This document shows positions 1 through 9,637 of a DNA stretch of 60,367 bases, piece by piece; the stretch's first letter is position 1, and each line of letters opens with the position of its first letter. This DNA is from Beijerinckiaceae bacterium (GTDB lineage: Bacteria; Pseudomonadota; Alphaproteobacteria; Rhizobiales; Beijerinckiaceae): contig CANBNG010000023.1 in NCBI GenBank assembly GCA_947370975.1, forward strand, positions 1 through 60,367. Direction: 5' to 3'. The notes beneath the pieces are model-generated. The model had not been told where the DNA came from. It made no database searches and saw nothing but the letters and a program-made list of their open reading frames with translations. The translations under genes were made by a program, and so were the position numbers.

Positions 1-208
1 GCAGGCGCTGGCCGACAAGCATCTCGACATGTTGCAGCTCGGCAAGGACCAGATCATCCTGAGCGCGGCGGAGCTGCCTGACCAGCCGCCCAAGGTCGAT
101 ACAATCGGCCGCAAACTGGAATCGCTCGGCCTGTCCGAGCCCACCAACACGCCCCGCGATCCCAAGGCGGCGGCCAGTCCCGTCACGCCGTCCCGGAGGT
201 CGCGATGA
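1..208 (+). CDS. ftsL: FtsL-like cell division protein, C-terminal part (5' end outside window)
   Basis: An open frame enters from the left edge (codons begin at base 2) and stops with TGA at 206-208, inside the ftsI start region (ATGA overlap). The 68 visible residues include LADKHLDMLQLGKDQIILS followed by a Pro/Lys-rich tail. In Hyphomicrobiales the small bitopic FtsL-type protein directly upstream of ftsI ends with a similar L-DL-L--QI--L--LP pattern. FtsL forms the FtsQLB complex that activates septal peptidoglycan synthesis. The coiled coil and membrane anchor would lie upstream of this window. The call rests on position plus this weak C-terminal pattern. Confidence 0.65.
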   Translation, partial: QALADKHLDMLQLGKDQIILSAAELPDQPPKVDTIGRKLESLGLSEPTNTPRDPKAAASPVTPSRRSR

Positions 209-2007
209 GACCGTTTGATCCCGACGACCGCCAGCCCGGACCTTATGTCCACATGATCGAGCCGCAGGCGCCCGCGCCGCGCGGCAATCGACTTTTGCGC
301 CTGCTTGGCAATCTGATGCGCACGCGCATCGACAAGAGCACGCATCGCATCCACCTCGTCGCCTTTGGTTTCGTCGCGCTTTATGCGGTGATTGGGGGCA
401 AGCTGATCTGGCTTGGCATGAAGCCCGAGACGCAGAGCCTGCGCCGTGCGGCCTCCGAAGCCGTCTCGGCTGCGCGCCCCGATGTGGTCGATCGCAATGG
501 CGAAGTGCTTGCAGCCGACGTCAAGACAATGTCGATCTTTGCCGAGCCGCGCCGCATCATCGACAAGGATGAAGCGGTTGAATTGCTCACGGCCGTTTTG
601 CCGGGCGTCAATGCGCATGATCTGCGCGAGCGGCTGGGCTCGCGCAAGGGCTTCGTCTGGGTCAAGCGCGCGGTCACGCCGGGCGAGCAGCAGGAAGTGT
701 TCCGGCTGGGCCTGCCCGGAATCAAATTCGTGCCCGAGAACAAGCGCGTTTATCCCAACGGCCCCATTGCCTCCCATGTTCTGGGCTTTACCAATGTCGA
801 TAATTTCGGCATCGCGGGAATTGAAAAATATATCGACAATCAGGGCCTCGGCGATCTCAATCGCGCGGGTTTCCAATTGTCGGCAGCCGATCTCAAGCCG
901 GTGCAATTGTCGCTCGATATCAAGGTCACGCATGCGGTGCGCGACGAGCTGGGCAAGGGCATCGAGCGCTACAAGGCCAAGGCAGGCGCCGCTGCGATTA
1001 TCGATGTCAACACGGGCGAAGTGGTCGCGCTCGCATCGCTGCCCGATTACAATCCCAACAATCCCGTCGATGCGCTCGATCCCAACCGCATCAACCGCAT
1101 GTCGGTCGGTGTCTATGAAATGGGGTCGACCTTCAAGGCCTTGACGCTGGCCATGGCGCTCGATGCGGGCCGGGTCAATCTGCGCTCCAATATCGATGCG
1201 CGCGGCGCGTTGCGTTATGGCCGTTTCAAGATCAGCGATTACCACGCGCAAAATCGCGCGCTCTCGGTGTCGGAGGTCTTTACCTATTCGTCCAATATCG
1301 GCACGGCCCGCATTGCGCTGATGATCGGCGTCGAGGGCCACAAGGCCTTTCTGCGCAAGATGGGCCAGCTTGACCGTATGAAGACAGAAATTCCCGAAAG
1401 CGCCGAACCGATGGTGCCGCGCAATTGGGGCGAGTTGAGCACCATGACCATTGCATTTGGTCACGGTCTCGCTGTTGCCCCATTGCAGGCGATGATGGCG
1501 GTCGCTGCGCTTTCAAACGGGGGCTATCTCATCACGCCCACTTTCCTGAAGCGCAGCGAAGAGGAAGCCAAGAAGGACGCGCCCCGCGTGATCAAGCCGG
1601 ACACAAGCGAAGCCATGCGCTATTTGATGCGGCTCAATGCCGAAGTCGGTTCCGCCAAGGCGATCGACATCAAGGGCTATTATGGCGGTGGCAAGACAGG
1701 CACCGCGAACAAGGTGGTCAATGGCCGCTATTCGCAAGATCGCGTGTTCACGACCTTCACGGCGATCTGGCCCTCCGACAAACCCAAATATCTCTTTCTC
1801 ACCGTGATGGATGAGCCTCAGGGCCTGCCCGAGACCCATGGCTTTCGTACCGCCGCCTGGAATGCGGGCGCTGTGACGGGCAAGCTCATCGAGCGCACGG
1901 GGCCCCTCCTTGGCGGGCCGCCCCGTCTCGACTTGCCGACGCTGCCGTTCCCGCTGCTCGCGCGGATGGGCTTTGGCGTGACTGCAAACGGGAGCCTTGG
2001 CCATTGA
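205..2007 (+). CDS. ftsI: Septal peptidoglycan transpeptidase FtsI (PBP3)
   Basis: 600-residue class B penicillin-binding protein that cross-links septal peptidoglycan in the periplasm, working with FtsW. One N-terminal membrane anchor lies at about residues 49-71, then a PBP dimerisation domain and the transpeptidase domain. All three active-site motifs are present: SxxK as STFK (308-311, catalytic Ser308), SxN as SSN (362-364) and KTG (497-499). The start ATG overlaps the end of the ftsL frame (ATGA), and the stop overlaps the murE start, so the genes are translationally coupled. Length and order match alphaproteobacterial dcw clusters. Confidence 0.96.
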   Translation: MRPFDPDDRQPGPYVHMIEPQAPAPRGNRLLRLLGNLMRTRIDKSTHRIHLVAFGFVALYAVIGGKLIWLGMKPETQSLRRAASEAVSAARPDVVDRNGEVLAADVKTMSIFAEPRRIIDKDEAVELLTAVLPGVNAHDLRERLGSRKGFVWVKRAVTPGEQQEVFRLGLPGIKFVPENKRVYPNGPIASHVLGFTNVDNFGIAGIEKYIDNQGLGDLNRAGFQLSAADLKPVQLSLDIKVTHAVRDELGKGIERYKAKAGAAAIIDVNTGEVVALASLPDYNPNNPVDALDPNRINRMSVGVYEMGSTFKALTLAMALDAGRVNLRSNIDARGALRYGRFKISDYHAQNRALSVSEVFTYSSNIGTARIALMIGVEGHKAFLRKMGQLDRMKTEIPESAEPMVPRNWGELSTMTIAFGHGLAVAPLQAMMAVAALSNGGYLITPTFLKRSEEEAKKDAPRVIKPDTSEAMRYLMRLNAEVGSAKAIDIKGYYGGGKTGTANKVVNGRYSQDRVFTTFTAIWPSDKPKYLFLTVMDEPQGLPETHGFRTAAWNAGAVTGKLIERTGPLLGGPPRLDLPTLPFPLLARMGFGVTANGSLGH

Positions 2008-3458
2008 TCCTGCTCGGCGACATTCTTTCTGCGCTGGGACTTGAGCCTGGCAGTGCGGCGGATGTCGCCATTGGCAGTGTGACGGCCGATAGCCGTCTCG
2101 TGCAGGCGGGAGGTCTGTTCGTCGCCGTCCCGGGCGTGCGCAGTGACGGCATGAGCTTTGCCGCAAGTGCTGCTGCCAAAGGCGCGGTCGCGATTCTGGG
2201 AGAACGCGCGCCGGATGCGCTGCTTGGCCAAGCCCTCTTCATTCAGGTGAGCGATGCGCGCGCGGCTCTGGCCCTTGCTGCCTCGCTCATCTATCCGCAA
2301 CAGCCGGCCATTATTGCCGCTGTCACGGGCACGAGCGGCAAGACATCGGTTGCCGCTTTCACGCGCCAGATCTGGGCACAACTCGGACATCAGGCGGCAG
2401 CCCTTGGCACCACCGGAATCATCAAGGCGTCTGGCGCGACCTATGGTTCGCTGACCACGCCCGATCCGGTTACGCTGCACAAGACGCTGGATCAATTGGC
2501 GCGCGAGGGCGTCGATCATCTGGCGATGGAAGCCTCGTCCCACGGGCTCGATCAGCAGCGTCTGGAGCGCGTGCGTCTGGCGGCAGGCGCTTTCACCAAT
2601 CTCTCGCGCGACCATCTCGATTATCATCCCGATCTCGCGTCCTATCTGGCCGCGAAAATGCGCCTGTTCGACACGCTGCTTGCGCCCGGACAACCAGCCG
2701 TCCTCAACGCCGATTGCGATGTGGCAGAGGATGTTGCGGCGCTCATTGTCGCGCGTGGCCTGTCGCTGTTCACCGTCGGGCGCAAGGGGCACGACATCAA
2801 GCTTGTGTCGGCGCTTCCCGAGCCCGATGCCAATCGCATCGTGATTTCCCATGCAGGGCGCGAATTCGCGCTGCGCTTGCCGCTTGCCGGCGACTTCATG
2901 GTGTCGAATGCGCTGGTGGCGGCGGGCCTGTGCATTGCCACGGGAAGCGTGGCAGCGGATGTTTTCGCGGCGCTTGAAAAATTGTCGGGCGCGCCGGGCC
3001 GTCTCGAGCGTGTGGGCGAACGTCATGGCGCGCCGATCTTTGTCGATTATGCGCATAAGCCCGACGCGCTTGAAAAAGTGCTCGCCACCTTGCGCCCGCT
3101 GGCGCGCGGCAAGCTCATCCTCGTCTTTGGCTGCGGTGGCGATCGCGACACGGGCAAGCGCCCGTTGATGGGCGAAATCGCCGCATCCGGCGCAGATATT
3201 GTGATTGTCACCGATGACAATCCGCGTTCGGAAGATCCCGCGTCCATCCGCGCCGCAATTCTGGCGGCAACGCCGGGCGCTCTCGAGATTGGTGACCGCG
3301 CCGCTGCAATCAGCCATGCCGTTTCGCTCTTGCGTGCGGGCGATGTGCTGGTTGTTGCCGGCAAGGGCCATGAGACAGGCCAGATCGTGGGCGCCGAGAC
3401 TTTGCCATTTTCCGATCATGACGCAGTGCGCGCAGCGCTGAAGGAGTTTTCGATATGA
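2004..3458 (+). CDS. murE: UDP-MurNAc-tripeptide synthetase MurE (meso-DAP adding)
   Basis: 484-residue cytoplasmic Mur ligase that adds the third stem residue to UDP-MurNAc-L-Ala-D-Glu using ATP. The P-loop GTSGKT is at 109-114, the central-domain EASSHGL motif at 176-182, and DNPR at 405-408. DNPR is the signature of enzymes that choose meso-diaminopimelate rather than lysine. The start is TTG at 2004, overlapping the ftsI stop as TTGA; no in-frame ATG gives a complete N-terminal domain, so the TTG is preferred. The stop overlaps the murF ATG by four bases. Confidence 0.95.
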   Translation: MILLGDILSALGLEPGSAADVAIGSVTADSRLVQAGGLFVAVPGVRSDGMSFAASAAAKGAVAILGERAPDALLGQALFIQVSDARAALALAASLIYPQQPAIIAAVTGTSGKTSVAAFTRQIWAQLGHQAAALGTTGIIKASGATYGSLTTPDPVTLHKTLDQLAREGVDHLAMEASSHGLDQQRLERVRLAAGAFTNLSRDHLDYHPDLASYLAAKMRLFDTLLAPGQPAVLNADCDVAEDVAALIVARGLSLFTVGRKGHDIKLVSALPEPDANRIVISHAGREFALRLPLAGDFMVSNALVAAGLCIATGSVAADVFAALEKLSGAPGRLERVGERHGAPIFVDYAHKPDALEKVLATLRPLARGKLILVFGCGGDRDTGKRPLMGEIAASGADIVIVTDDNPRSEDPASIRAAILAATPGALEIGDRAAAISHAVSLLRAGDVLVVAGKGHETGQIVGAETLPFSDHDAVRAALKEFSI

Positions 3459-4894
3459 GCGGTTTGCCGCTTTGGACCGGAATTGAGCTCGTGACGCCTC
3501 TCAATGCGCGCGTGTCGGGCCCCGTGCCTGCCGCCATCACCGGTATTTCCATCGATACGCGCACCTTGCAGCCCGGAGATCTGTTCTTTGCCATTCGTGG
3601 CGAGAACAATGACGGACATAGTTTTGTCGATGCTGCTTTCGTGCGCGGCGCAGCAGCAGCGGTTGTCGATGAGACTCATGCCGAGCTGCTGAAATTTGCC
3701 GGCACGCTTTACGTGGTCGATGACGTGCTCGCCGCCATGGAACGCTTGGGCTGCGCAGCGCGCAGGCGCATGGGGGGCATGGTTGTGGCGGTCACCGGTT
3801 CCGTCGGCAAGACGGGCACGAAGGAAGCCCTGAAGGTCGTGCTGTCAGCCTTCGGCAAGGTGCATGCGTCTGCGGCGTCCTACAATAATCATTGGGGCGT
3901 GCCGCTGACCTTGGCGCGCATGCCTGCCGATGCAGATTCCGCCGTGATCGAAATCGGCATGAATCACGCCCATGAAATCGCGCCGCTGTCTGCGATGGTG
4001 CGGCCCCATGTGGCGGTCATCACCACGATTGCGCCGGTCCATCTCGAAAACCTCGGGACGGAGGAAGCGGTCGCCGACGCCAAGGCCGAGATTTTCGAAG
4101 GGCTGGAAAAGGGCGGCGTCGCCATCATTCCGCGCGACACGCCCCATTTCGAACGGCTGGAACATTGGGCGCAGCAATCGCGCGCCGGTGGCGTCTTGAG
4201 TTTCGGCGAAAGCGAACTGGCCGATGCGCGGATGATGTCCTTCGAGCAGGGCCCCGATGGCTCTCTCGTAACCGCCGATATCATCGGCCAGCGCGTGCGC
4301 TATCGCGTTGGTGCGCCGGGTCGCCACCTGGCGCTCAATTCGTTGGCCATTCTTCTCGCTGCCCGCGCTGTGGGTGTCGATCTTCTCGAGGCCGCGCGCG
4401 AGCTTGTCCATTTTGTCGCGCCCAAGGGGCGGGGGGAGCAGGTCACGCTGCATGTGGGCATGGGCTCTGCCAAGCTGATCGATGAAAGCTACAACGCCAA
4501 TCCCGTCTCGATGCGCGCGGCGCTGACGTTGCTCGCGGAGGCGCCGCTGCCCGATATTCTGGGCCGCCGCATCGCCATGCTGGGCGACATGCTTGAGCTT
4601 GGCCCCGATGAGGACGCGCTGCATGCGGGTCTTGCCGATGTCATCGGCAGTCTGCCCATCGACAGGGTGCATACGGTTGGCCCGCACATGCGTCATCTCC
4701 ACGATGCCCTGCCGGCCGCCAAGCGCGGGCTTCACGGCGCGACCTCGGCGGAAATCATGATGGACCTGATCGACGCGGTTGCGCCGGGCGATGTCATCAT
4801 GGTCAAAGGCTCCAACGGCAGTCGCATGGGGCCCATCGTGGCCGCGCTCACGGAGCGCTATGCGGGCCAGCCAGTCACGCATTCCGAAGGATAA
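3455..4894 (+). CDS. murF: UDP-MurNAc-tripeptide:D-Ala-D-Ala ligase MurF
   Basis: 479-residue Mur ligase that attaches D-Ala-D-Ala to the UDP-MurNAc tripeptide, the last cytoplasmic peptide step. The ATP-binding loop GSVGKTG is at about 115-121. Further family landmarks are NNHWGVPLT, the EIGMNHAHEI segment and DESYNANP in the C-terminal domain. It overlaps murE by ATGA and ends three bases before the mraY ATG. The dipeptide comes from the Ddl ligase encoded further along the same cluster. Length is normal for the family and no fusion is seen. Confidence 0.95.
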   Translation: MSGLPLWTGIELVTPLNARVSGPVPAAITGISIDTRTLQPGDLFFAIRGENNDGHSFVDAAFVRGAAAAVVDETHAELLKFAGTLYVVDDVLAAMERLGCAARRRMGGMVVAVTGSVGKTGTKEALKVVLSAFGKVHASAASYNNHWGVPLTLARMPADADSAVIEIGMNHAHEIAPLSAMVRPHVAVITTIAPVHLENLGTEEAVADAKAEIFEGLEKGGVAIIPRDTPHFERLEHWAQQSRAGGVLSFGESELADARMMSFEQGPDGSLVTADIIGQRVRYRVGAPGRHLALNSLAILLAARAVGVDLLEAARELVHFVAPKGRGEQVTLHVGMGSAKLIDESYNANPVSMRAALTLLAEAPLPDILGRRIAMLGDMLELGPDEDALHAGLADVIGSLPIDRVHTVGPHMRHLHDALPAAKRGLHGATSAEIMMDLIDAVAPGDVIMVKGSNGSRMGPIVAALTERYAGQPVTHSEG

Positions 4895-4897
4895 TCC

Positions 4898-5980
4898 ATG
4901 CTGTTCTGGCTCGCGGATCTCTCGCCCTATTTCAGTCCGCTGAATATCTTTCGCTACATCACCGTGCGCACGGGCGGTGCGGCTGCGACCGCGCTTTTCT
5001 TCGTCTTCTTTTTCGGCCCGCGAATCATTTCCGCGTTGCGCCTGAAGCAGGGCAAGGGACAGCCGATCCGCAGTGACGGACCCCAATCGCATCTGCTCAC
5101 GAAAAAAGGCACGCCCACGATGGGTGGCTTGATGATCCTGTCAGGCCTGATCGTTGCAACGCTGCTCTGGGCCAATCTGCGCAATCATTTCGTCTGGGTC
5201 GTGCTGCTCGTCACGGCGGGCTTTGGCGCGATCGGCTTCTACGATGATTTTCTGAAAGTCACGAAGCAGACGCACAAGGGTTTTCCGGGCCGCGCGCGGC
5301 TGGCATGCGAGGCCGCCATTGCGGTGATCGCCTGCGCCATGATGATGTATTTCGGCACGCCGAGCACGACCGGCCTCGCGATCCCGCTGGTCAATGGCTA
5401 TGTCATGGATCTCGGTCTGCTGTTTCTCGTCTTCGCACCTTTCGTGATTGTCGCCTCTGGCAATGCGGTCAATCTGACAGACGGGCTCGACGGGCTGGCC
5501 ATCGTCCCCTCGATGATTGCAACCGGCACATTCGGCATCATCGCCTGGGTCGCGGGCAATGCGATTTTCGCCACCTATCTCGGCATCAACTTTGTGCCTG
5601 GCACGGGTGAGCTTGCAGTGGTCTGCGGCGCTTTCATCGGCGCGGGGCTTGGCTTTCTCTGGTTCAATGCGCCGCCTGCGCAGATCTTCATGGGCGATAC
5701 GGGCTCGCTGGCCCTGGGCGGCCTCATCGGCACCATTGCGGTCGCGGTCAAGCACGAGATCGTGCTGGTCATTGTCGGCGGATTGTTTGTCGTCGAGGCG
5801 CTGTCGGTGATCGTGCAGGTGGTGTCCTTCAAGCTCACCGGCAAGCGCGTGTTCCGCATGGCGCCGATCCATCATCATTTCGAACAGCTCGGCTGGTCGG
5901 AGCCCCAGATCGTGGTCCGTTTCTGGATCATCGCCTTTGTGCTGGCGCTGATCGGCCTGTCGACGCTGAAGCTGCGCTGA
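4898..5980 (+). CDS. mraY: Phospho-MurNAc-pentapeptide transferase MraY
   Basis: 360-residue polytopic inner-membrane enzyme that transfers phospho-MurNAc-pentapeptide to undecaprenyl phosphate, making lipid I. Signature residues are visible: the Asp pair in FYDDF (116-117), NLTDGLDGL at 192-200, MGDTGS at 265-270 and the HHH motif in PIHHHFE (325-327). About ten hydrophobic segments run through the protein. The start follows the murF stop by three bases. The next gene is ftsW, ten bases downstream, where murD would normally lie. Confidence 0.96.
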   Translation: MLFWLADLSPYFSPLNIFRYITVRTGGAAATALFFVFFFGPRIISALRLKQGKGQPIRSDGPQSHLLTKKGTPTMGGLMILSGLIVATLLWANLRNHFVWVVLLVTAGFGAIGFYDDFLKVTKQTHKGFPGRARLACEAAIAVIACAMMMYFGTPSTTGLAIPLVNGYVMDLGLLFLVFAPFVIVASGNAVNLTDGLDGLAIVPSMIATGTFGIIAWVAGNAIFATYLGINFVPGTGELAVVCGAFIGAGLGFLWFNAPPAQIFMGDTGSLALGGLIGTIAVAVKHEIVLVIVGGLFVVEALSVIVQVVSFKLTGKRVFRMAPIHHHFEQLGWSEPQIVVRFWIIAFVLALIGLSTLKLR

Positions 5981-5990
5981 GGAGAGAGCC

Positions 5991-7127
5991 ATGGTGTCTC
6001 GTGCTGAGCGTAGCGCCTTCGCCGATTGGTGGTGGACGGTCGACCGCTGGCTACTGACGGGGCTTGGCGTGCTCATGGTGCTTGGCATCGTGCTCACCAT
6101 GGCGGGCTCGCCGCCGGTGGCCGAGCGTCTCGGCCTGCAGACCTTTCACTTCGTCAATCGTCAGGTGATCTTTCTGGGCGTCTGCGCGCTCTTGCTGGTC
6201 GGCATTTCGTTCCTGCCGCCACGCTATGTGCGGCGCATGGCCTTGCTGATCTATCTTGGCGGCATGGCGCTTGTCGTTGCCGCGCTTGTCTATGGCGTCG
6301 AGGTCAAGGGCTCGAAGCGCTGGATCTTCGGCATCCAGCCGTCCGAATTCGTCAAGCCTGCTTTCGTCATTCTCGCGGCCTGGGCATTCTCGGAGGGCGC
6401 GCGTCGGCGCGACGTGCCGGGCACGGTGCTTGCCATGCTGCTGCTGCCGCTCACCGTCGTGCCGCTCATCATGCAGCCCGATATCGGCCAGACAATCCTG
6501 ATTTCGGCCGTCTGGGCCGCGCTGTTTTTCATGGCGGGCCTGCATTGGCTGTGGGTTGCAGGCATTGGCGGCGTGGGTGTGACGGGCGTCTTCTTTGCCT
6601 ATCGCTACATCGCCCATGTGCGCGCGCGCATCGACAAGTTTCTCGATCCGGGTGCAGGCGGCACGAGTGCGAGCGACACGTTCCAGGTCGATACGGCGAT
6701 GGAGAGTTTCATCTCCGGCGGCTGGCTCGGCAAGGGGCCGGGCGAGGGCACGATGAAGCGCATCCTTCCCGACAGCCACACCGATTTCATCTTCGCCGTC
6801 ACCGGCGAGGAATTCGGCGTGCTCTTTTGCATGTTCATCGTGCTGATTTTCGCCATCGTGGTGCTGCGCGGTCTCTATGTCTCGTCGAAGAACGAGGATC
6901 CCTTCTGCCGTTTTGCGGCGGCTGGCATGGTCGTGCTCTTTGGCGTGCAGAGCGCGATCAACATGGCGGTCAACCTGCATCTCATGCCCGCCAAGGGCAT
7001 GACGCTTCCCTTCATCTCCTATGGCGGCTCGTCGATGATATCGCTGGGCATCGGCATGGGATTTCTGATCTCGGTCACGCGGCGTCGTCCGCGCGCTGAA
7101 ATCTCGCGGCCAGTGAGCGCACCGTGA
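5991..7127 (+). CDS. ftsW: Septal SEDS-family glycosyltransferase FtsW
   Basis: 378-residue SEDS protein with roughly ten membrane segments; it polymerises lipid II at the septum with FtsI. Family landmarks are KGSKRWI followed by QPSEFVKPAF in the first third, a periplasmic loop with ESFISGGWLGKGPGEG, and the end region LPFISYGGSSM. A GAGAGAGCC stretch before the ATG can serve as ribosome binding site. The stop overlaps the murG GTG start as GTGA. It follows mraY directly, without the usual intervening murD. Confidence 0.95.
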   Translation: MVSRAERSAFADWWWTVDRWLLTGLGVLMVLGIVLTMAGSPPVAERLGLQTFHFVNRQVIFLGVCALLLVGISFLPPRYVRRMALLIYLGGMALVVAALVYGVEVKGSKRWIFGIQPSEFVKPAFVILAAWAFSEGARRRDVPGTVLAMLLLPLTVVPLIMQPDIGQTILISAVWAALFFMAGLHWLWVAGIGGVGVTGVFFAYRYIAHVRARIDKFLDPGAGGTSASDTFQVDTAMESFISGGWLGKGPGEGTMKRILPDSHTDFIFAVTGEEFGVLFCMFIVLIFAIVVLRGLYVSSKNEDPFCRFAAAGMVVLFGVQSAINMAVNLHLMPAKGMTLPFISYGGSSMISLGIGMGFLISVTRRRPRAEISRPVSAP

Positions 7128-8224
7128 ACGGACCCATCCTTCTTGCCGCCGGGGGCACCGGCGGTCATCTCTTTCCCGCCGAATCCCTGGCGGTTGAATT
7201 GGTCAAGCGCGGCCATCGCGTCGAGCTTGTCACCGATACGCGCGCGCTCAATTACGGCGGTTCGTTTCCTGCCGCCGCCATTCATACAGTCAGCGCGGCA
7301 ACGCCGACCGGGGGCTCCATTCTCGGCAAGGCGCGTGCTGCCCTCATGCTGGCGCGCGGCACATTCGAGGCGATCTCGCTGCTCAAGCGCGTGAAGCCCG
7401 CCTGCATCGTGGGCTTTGGCGGCTACCCGACCGTGCCTCCACTTCTGGCCGCGCGGCTCTTGCGCGTGCCCAGCATCCTGCATGAACAGAATGCCGTGAT
7501 CGGCCGCGCCAATCGTTTTCTGGCCACTGGCGTCAATGCCATTGCAACCGGCTTTCCGATGCTCTCTGGCGCCGGTGTGTCGCTGCTCAACAAGGCCAAA
7601 TATACCGGCAATCCCGTGCGCCCCGCGGTGCTGGCTGCCTCCCAAATTCCCTATCCCGATTTTGCCGACGACCGTTTGCGTCTTCTCATAACCGGCGGTT
7701 CGCAGGGCGCGCGCGTCATGTCCGATGTCGTGCCGCTGGCAATCGGCATGTTGCCGCCCGATATTCAGGAGCGGCTGGTGATCGTGCAGCAGGCGCGCAG
7801 CGAGGATCTTGAGCGCGTGAATGCGGTCTATGAATCGCTTAACCTCGATGCCGAGGTCGCGCCGTTCTTCAGCGATTTGCCGGCGCGCATCGCTGCCGCC
7901 CATCTCGTCATTGCGCGCTCGGGCGCTTCCACCGTGTCCGAACTTGCGGTCATCGGCAGGCCCGCGATTCTCGTGCCCTTTCCCTTTGCGCTCGATCAGG
8001 ACCAGGCGGCCAATGCGGCTCAGCTCAGGGCGTCGGGGGCTGTGGAGGTGGTCGCGCAGTCGGATTTCGATTCGGCCTGGCTCACGGCCGCGCTCGGCCG
8101 CGCGGCTTTCGACCCCGAGGGGTTGACGCACAAGGCGGAAGCCGCCAAGCACGCAGGCATCACCAATGCCGCCGAACGCCTCGCCGATCTCGTCGAGCGG
8201 GTCGCCGGCGCAAAGGAGAGCTGA
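7124..8224 (+). CDS. murG: Lipid II synthase MurG (GlcNAc transferase)
   Basis: 366-residue peripheral membrane GT-B glycosyltransferase that adds GlcNAc to lipid I, giving lipid II. The N-terminal glycine loop GGTGGH is at 10-15, HEQNAVIGRANR lies in the acceptor domain, and GGSQGAR begins the UDP-GlcNAc-binding half. The donor-site stretch ARSGASTVSELAVIGRPAI follows. The start is GTG, overlapping the ftsW stop (GTGA); no ATG lies close enough to give the glycine loop. The end is three bases before murC. Confidence 0.95.
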   Translation: MNGPILLAAGGTGGHLFPAESLAVELVKRGHRVELVTDTRALNYGGSFPAAAIHTVSAATPTGGSILGKARAALMLARGTFEAISLLKRVKPACIVGFGGYPTVPPLLAARLLRVPSILHEQNAVIGRANRFLATGVNAIATGFPMLSGAGVSLLNKAKYTGNPVRPAVLAASQIPYPDFADDRLRLLITGGSQGARVMSDVVPLAIGMLPPDIQERLVIVQQARSEDLERVNAVYESLNLDAEVAPFFSDLPARIAAAHLVIARSGASTVSELAVIGRPAILVPFPFALDQDQAANAAQLRASGAVEVVAQSDFDSAWLTAALGRAAFDPEGLTHKAEAAKHAGITNAAERLADLVERVAGAKES

Positions 8225-8227
8225 AGC

Positions 8228-9637
8228 ATGAAACTCCCGCGCGAGCTTGGCCCGATTCACTTCGTCGGCATCGGCGGGATCGGCATGTCCGGCATTGCCG
8301 AAGTGCTGATCAATCTCGGCTATCAGGTGCAGGGCTCGGATGCGTCCGAGAATGCCAATGTGAAGCGTCTGCGCGAAAAAGGCGCGACGATTTTCATCGG
8401 CCATGCCGCCGAGCATCTGGGGCAGGCGGCGGTTGTCGTGGTGTCGACCGCAATCGGCCGCGACAATCTCGAACTCGCCAGTGCGCGCGAGCGCCGCATT
8501 CCTGTCGTGCGCCGCGCTGAAATGCTGGCTGAACTCATGCGACTGCGCCAATGCGTGGCGGTGGCGGGCACCCATGGCAAGACGACGACGACTTCGATGG
8601 TTGCGACGCTGCTCGATGCCGGTGGTTTCGATCCCACTGTCGTCAATGGCGGCATCATCAATGCCTATGGCACCAATGCGCGCGTTGGTGCGGGCGAATG
8701 GATGGTGGTGGAGGCCGACGAGAGCGACGGCACCTTCCTGAAGCTGCCCGCCGATGTCGCCATCGTCACCAATATCGATCCCGAACATCTCGATCACTTC
8801 AAGACCTTCGACGCCATCAAGGATGCGTTTCGCACGCTGATCGAAAACCTGCCGTTCTACGGCTTTGCGGTGATGTGCCTCGATCATCCCACCGTGCAGG
8901 AGCTGGTGGGCAAGATCGAGGATCGCCGCGTCGTCACCTATGGCGAAAATCCCCAAGCCGATGTCCGCCTGCTCGATGTCGAGCTTGCCGGCGGCATTTC
9001 GAAATTCAATGTGCTGATCCGCGACCGCAAGACCTCGTCTGCGGCCTATCTCGAGGGCCTCACACTGCCGATGCCAGGCCATCACAATGCGCTCAATGCC
9101 ACGGCGGCCATTGCAGTCGCCTATGAGCTTGGCATGAGCATCGAGGCGATCCGCAGTGCATTGTCGCAATTTGGCGGCGTGAAGCGGCGCTTCACGCGCA
9201 CGGGCGAATGGAACGGCGCGTTGATCTTCGATGATTACGGCCATCATCCGGTCGAGATTGCAGCCGTGCTGCGCGCCGCGCGCGCCTCCACCAAGGGGCA
9301 GGTCATCGCCATCGTGCAGCCCCATCGCTACACGCGCCTGCAATCCTTGTTCGAACCCTTCTCGACATGCTTCAACGATGCCGATGCCGTCATCGTGGCC
9401 GATGTCTATGCGGCGGGCGAAACGCCGATTTTCGGCATGGACAAGGATCATCTGGTTGCCGCCATCAAGGCGCATGGCCATCGTCGCGCGCTGCCGCTCT
9501 CTGGCCCCGAGGCGCTGGCGCCGCTGGTGCGCGACATGGCCAAGCCCGGCGATTACATCGTCTTCCTTGGCGCGGGCAATATTACGCAATGGGCCTATAG
9601 CCTGCCCGAGCAGCTGGCGGCAGGGCCCGCTCCATGA
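8228..9637 (+). CDS. murC: UDP-MurNAc:L-alanine ligase MurC
   Basis: 469-residue Mur ligase that adds the first stem residue, L-Ala, to UDP-MurNAc. The N-terminal UDP-binding loop HFVGIGGIGMSG is at 11-22, the ATP loop GTHGKTT at 114-120, EADESDGTF in the central domain and DDYGHHPVEI in the C-terminal domain. The start ATG is preceded by AAAGGAGAGCTGA, a strong Shine-Dalgarno sequence at the end of murG. It overlaps murB by ATGA. Length and domain order are normal, and there is no sign that it is fused to murD. Confidence 0.95.
   Translation: MKLPRELGPIHFVGIGGIGMSGIAEVLINLGYQVQGSDASENANVKRLREKGATIFIGHAAEHLGQAAVVVVSTAIGRDNLELASARERRIPVVRRAEMLAELMRLRQCVAVAGTHGKTTTTSMVATLLDAGGFDPTVVNGGIINAYGTNARVGAGEWMVVEADESDGTFLKLPADVAIVTNIDPEHLDHFKTFDAIKDAFRTLIENLPFYGFAVMCLDHPTVQELVGKIEDRRVVTYGENPQADVRLLDVELAGGISKFNVLIRDRKTSSAAYLEGLTLPMPGHHNALNATAAIAVAYELGMSIEAIRSALSQFGGVKRRFTRTGEWNGALIFDDYGHHPVEIAAVLRAARASTKGQVIAIVQPHRYTRLQSLFEPFSTCFNDADAVIVADVYAAGETPIFGMDKDHLVAAIKAHGHRRALPLSGPEALAPLVRDMAKPGDYIVFLGAGNITQWAYSLPEQLAAGPAP

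Noticed and set aside
7019..9589. Very long open frame on the minus strand opposite ftsW, murG and murC
   Set aside because: It mirrors the codon pattern of well-identified plus-strand genes in GC-rich DNA; the translation has no recognisable motifs.
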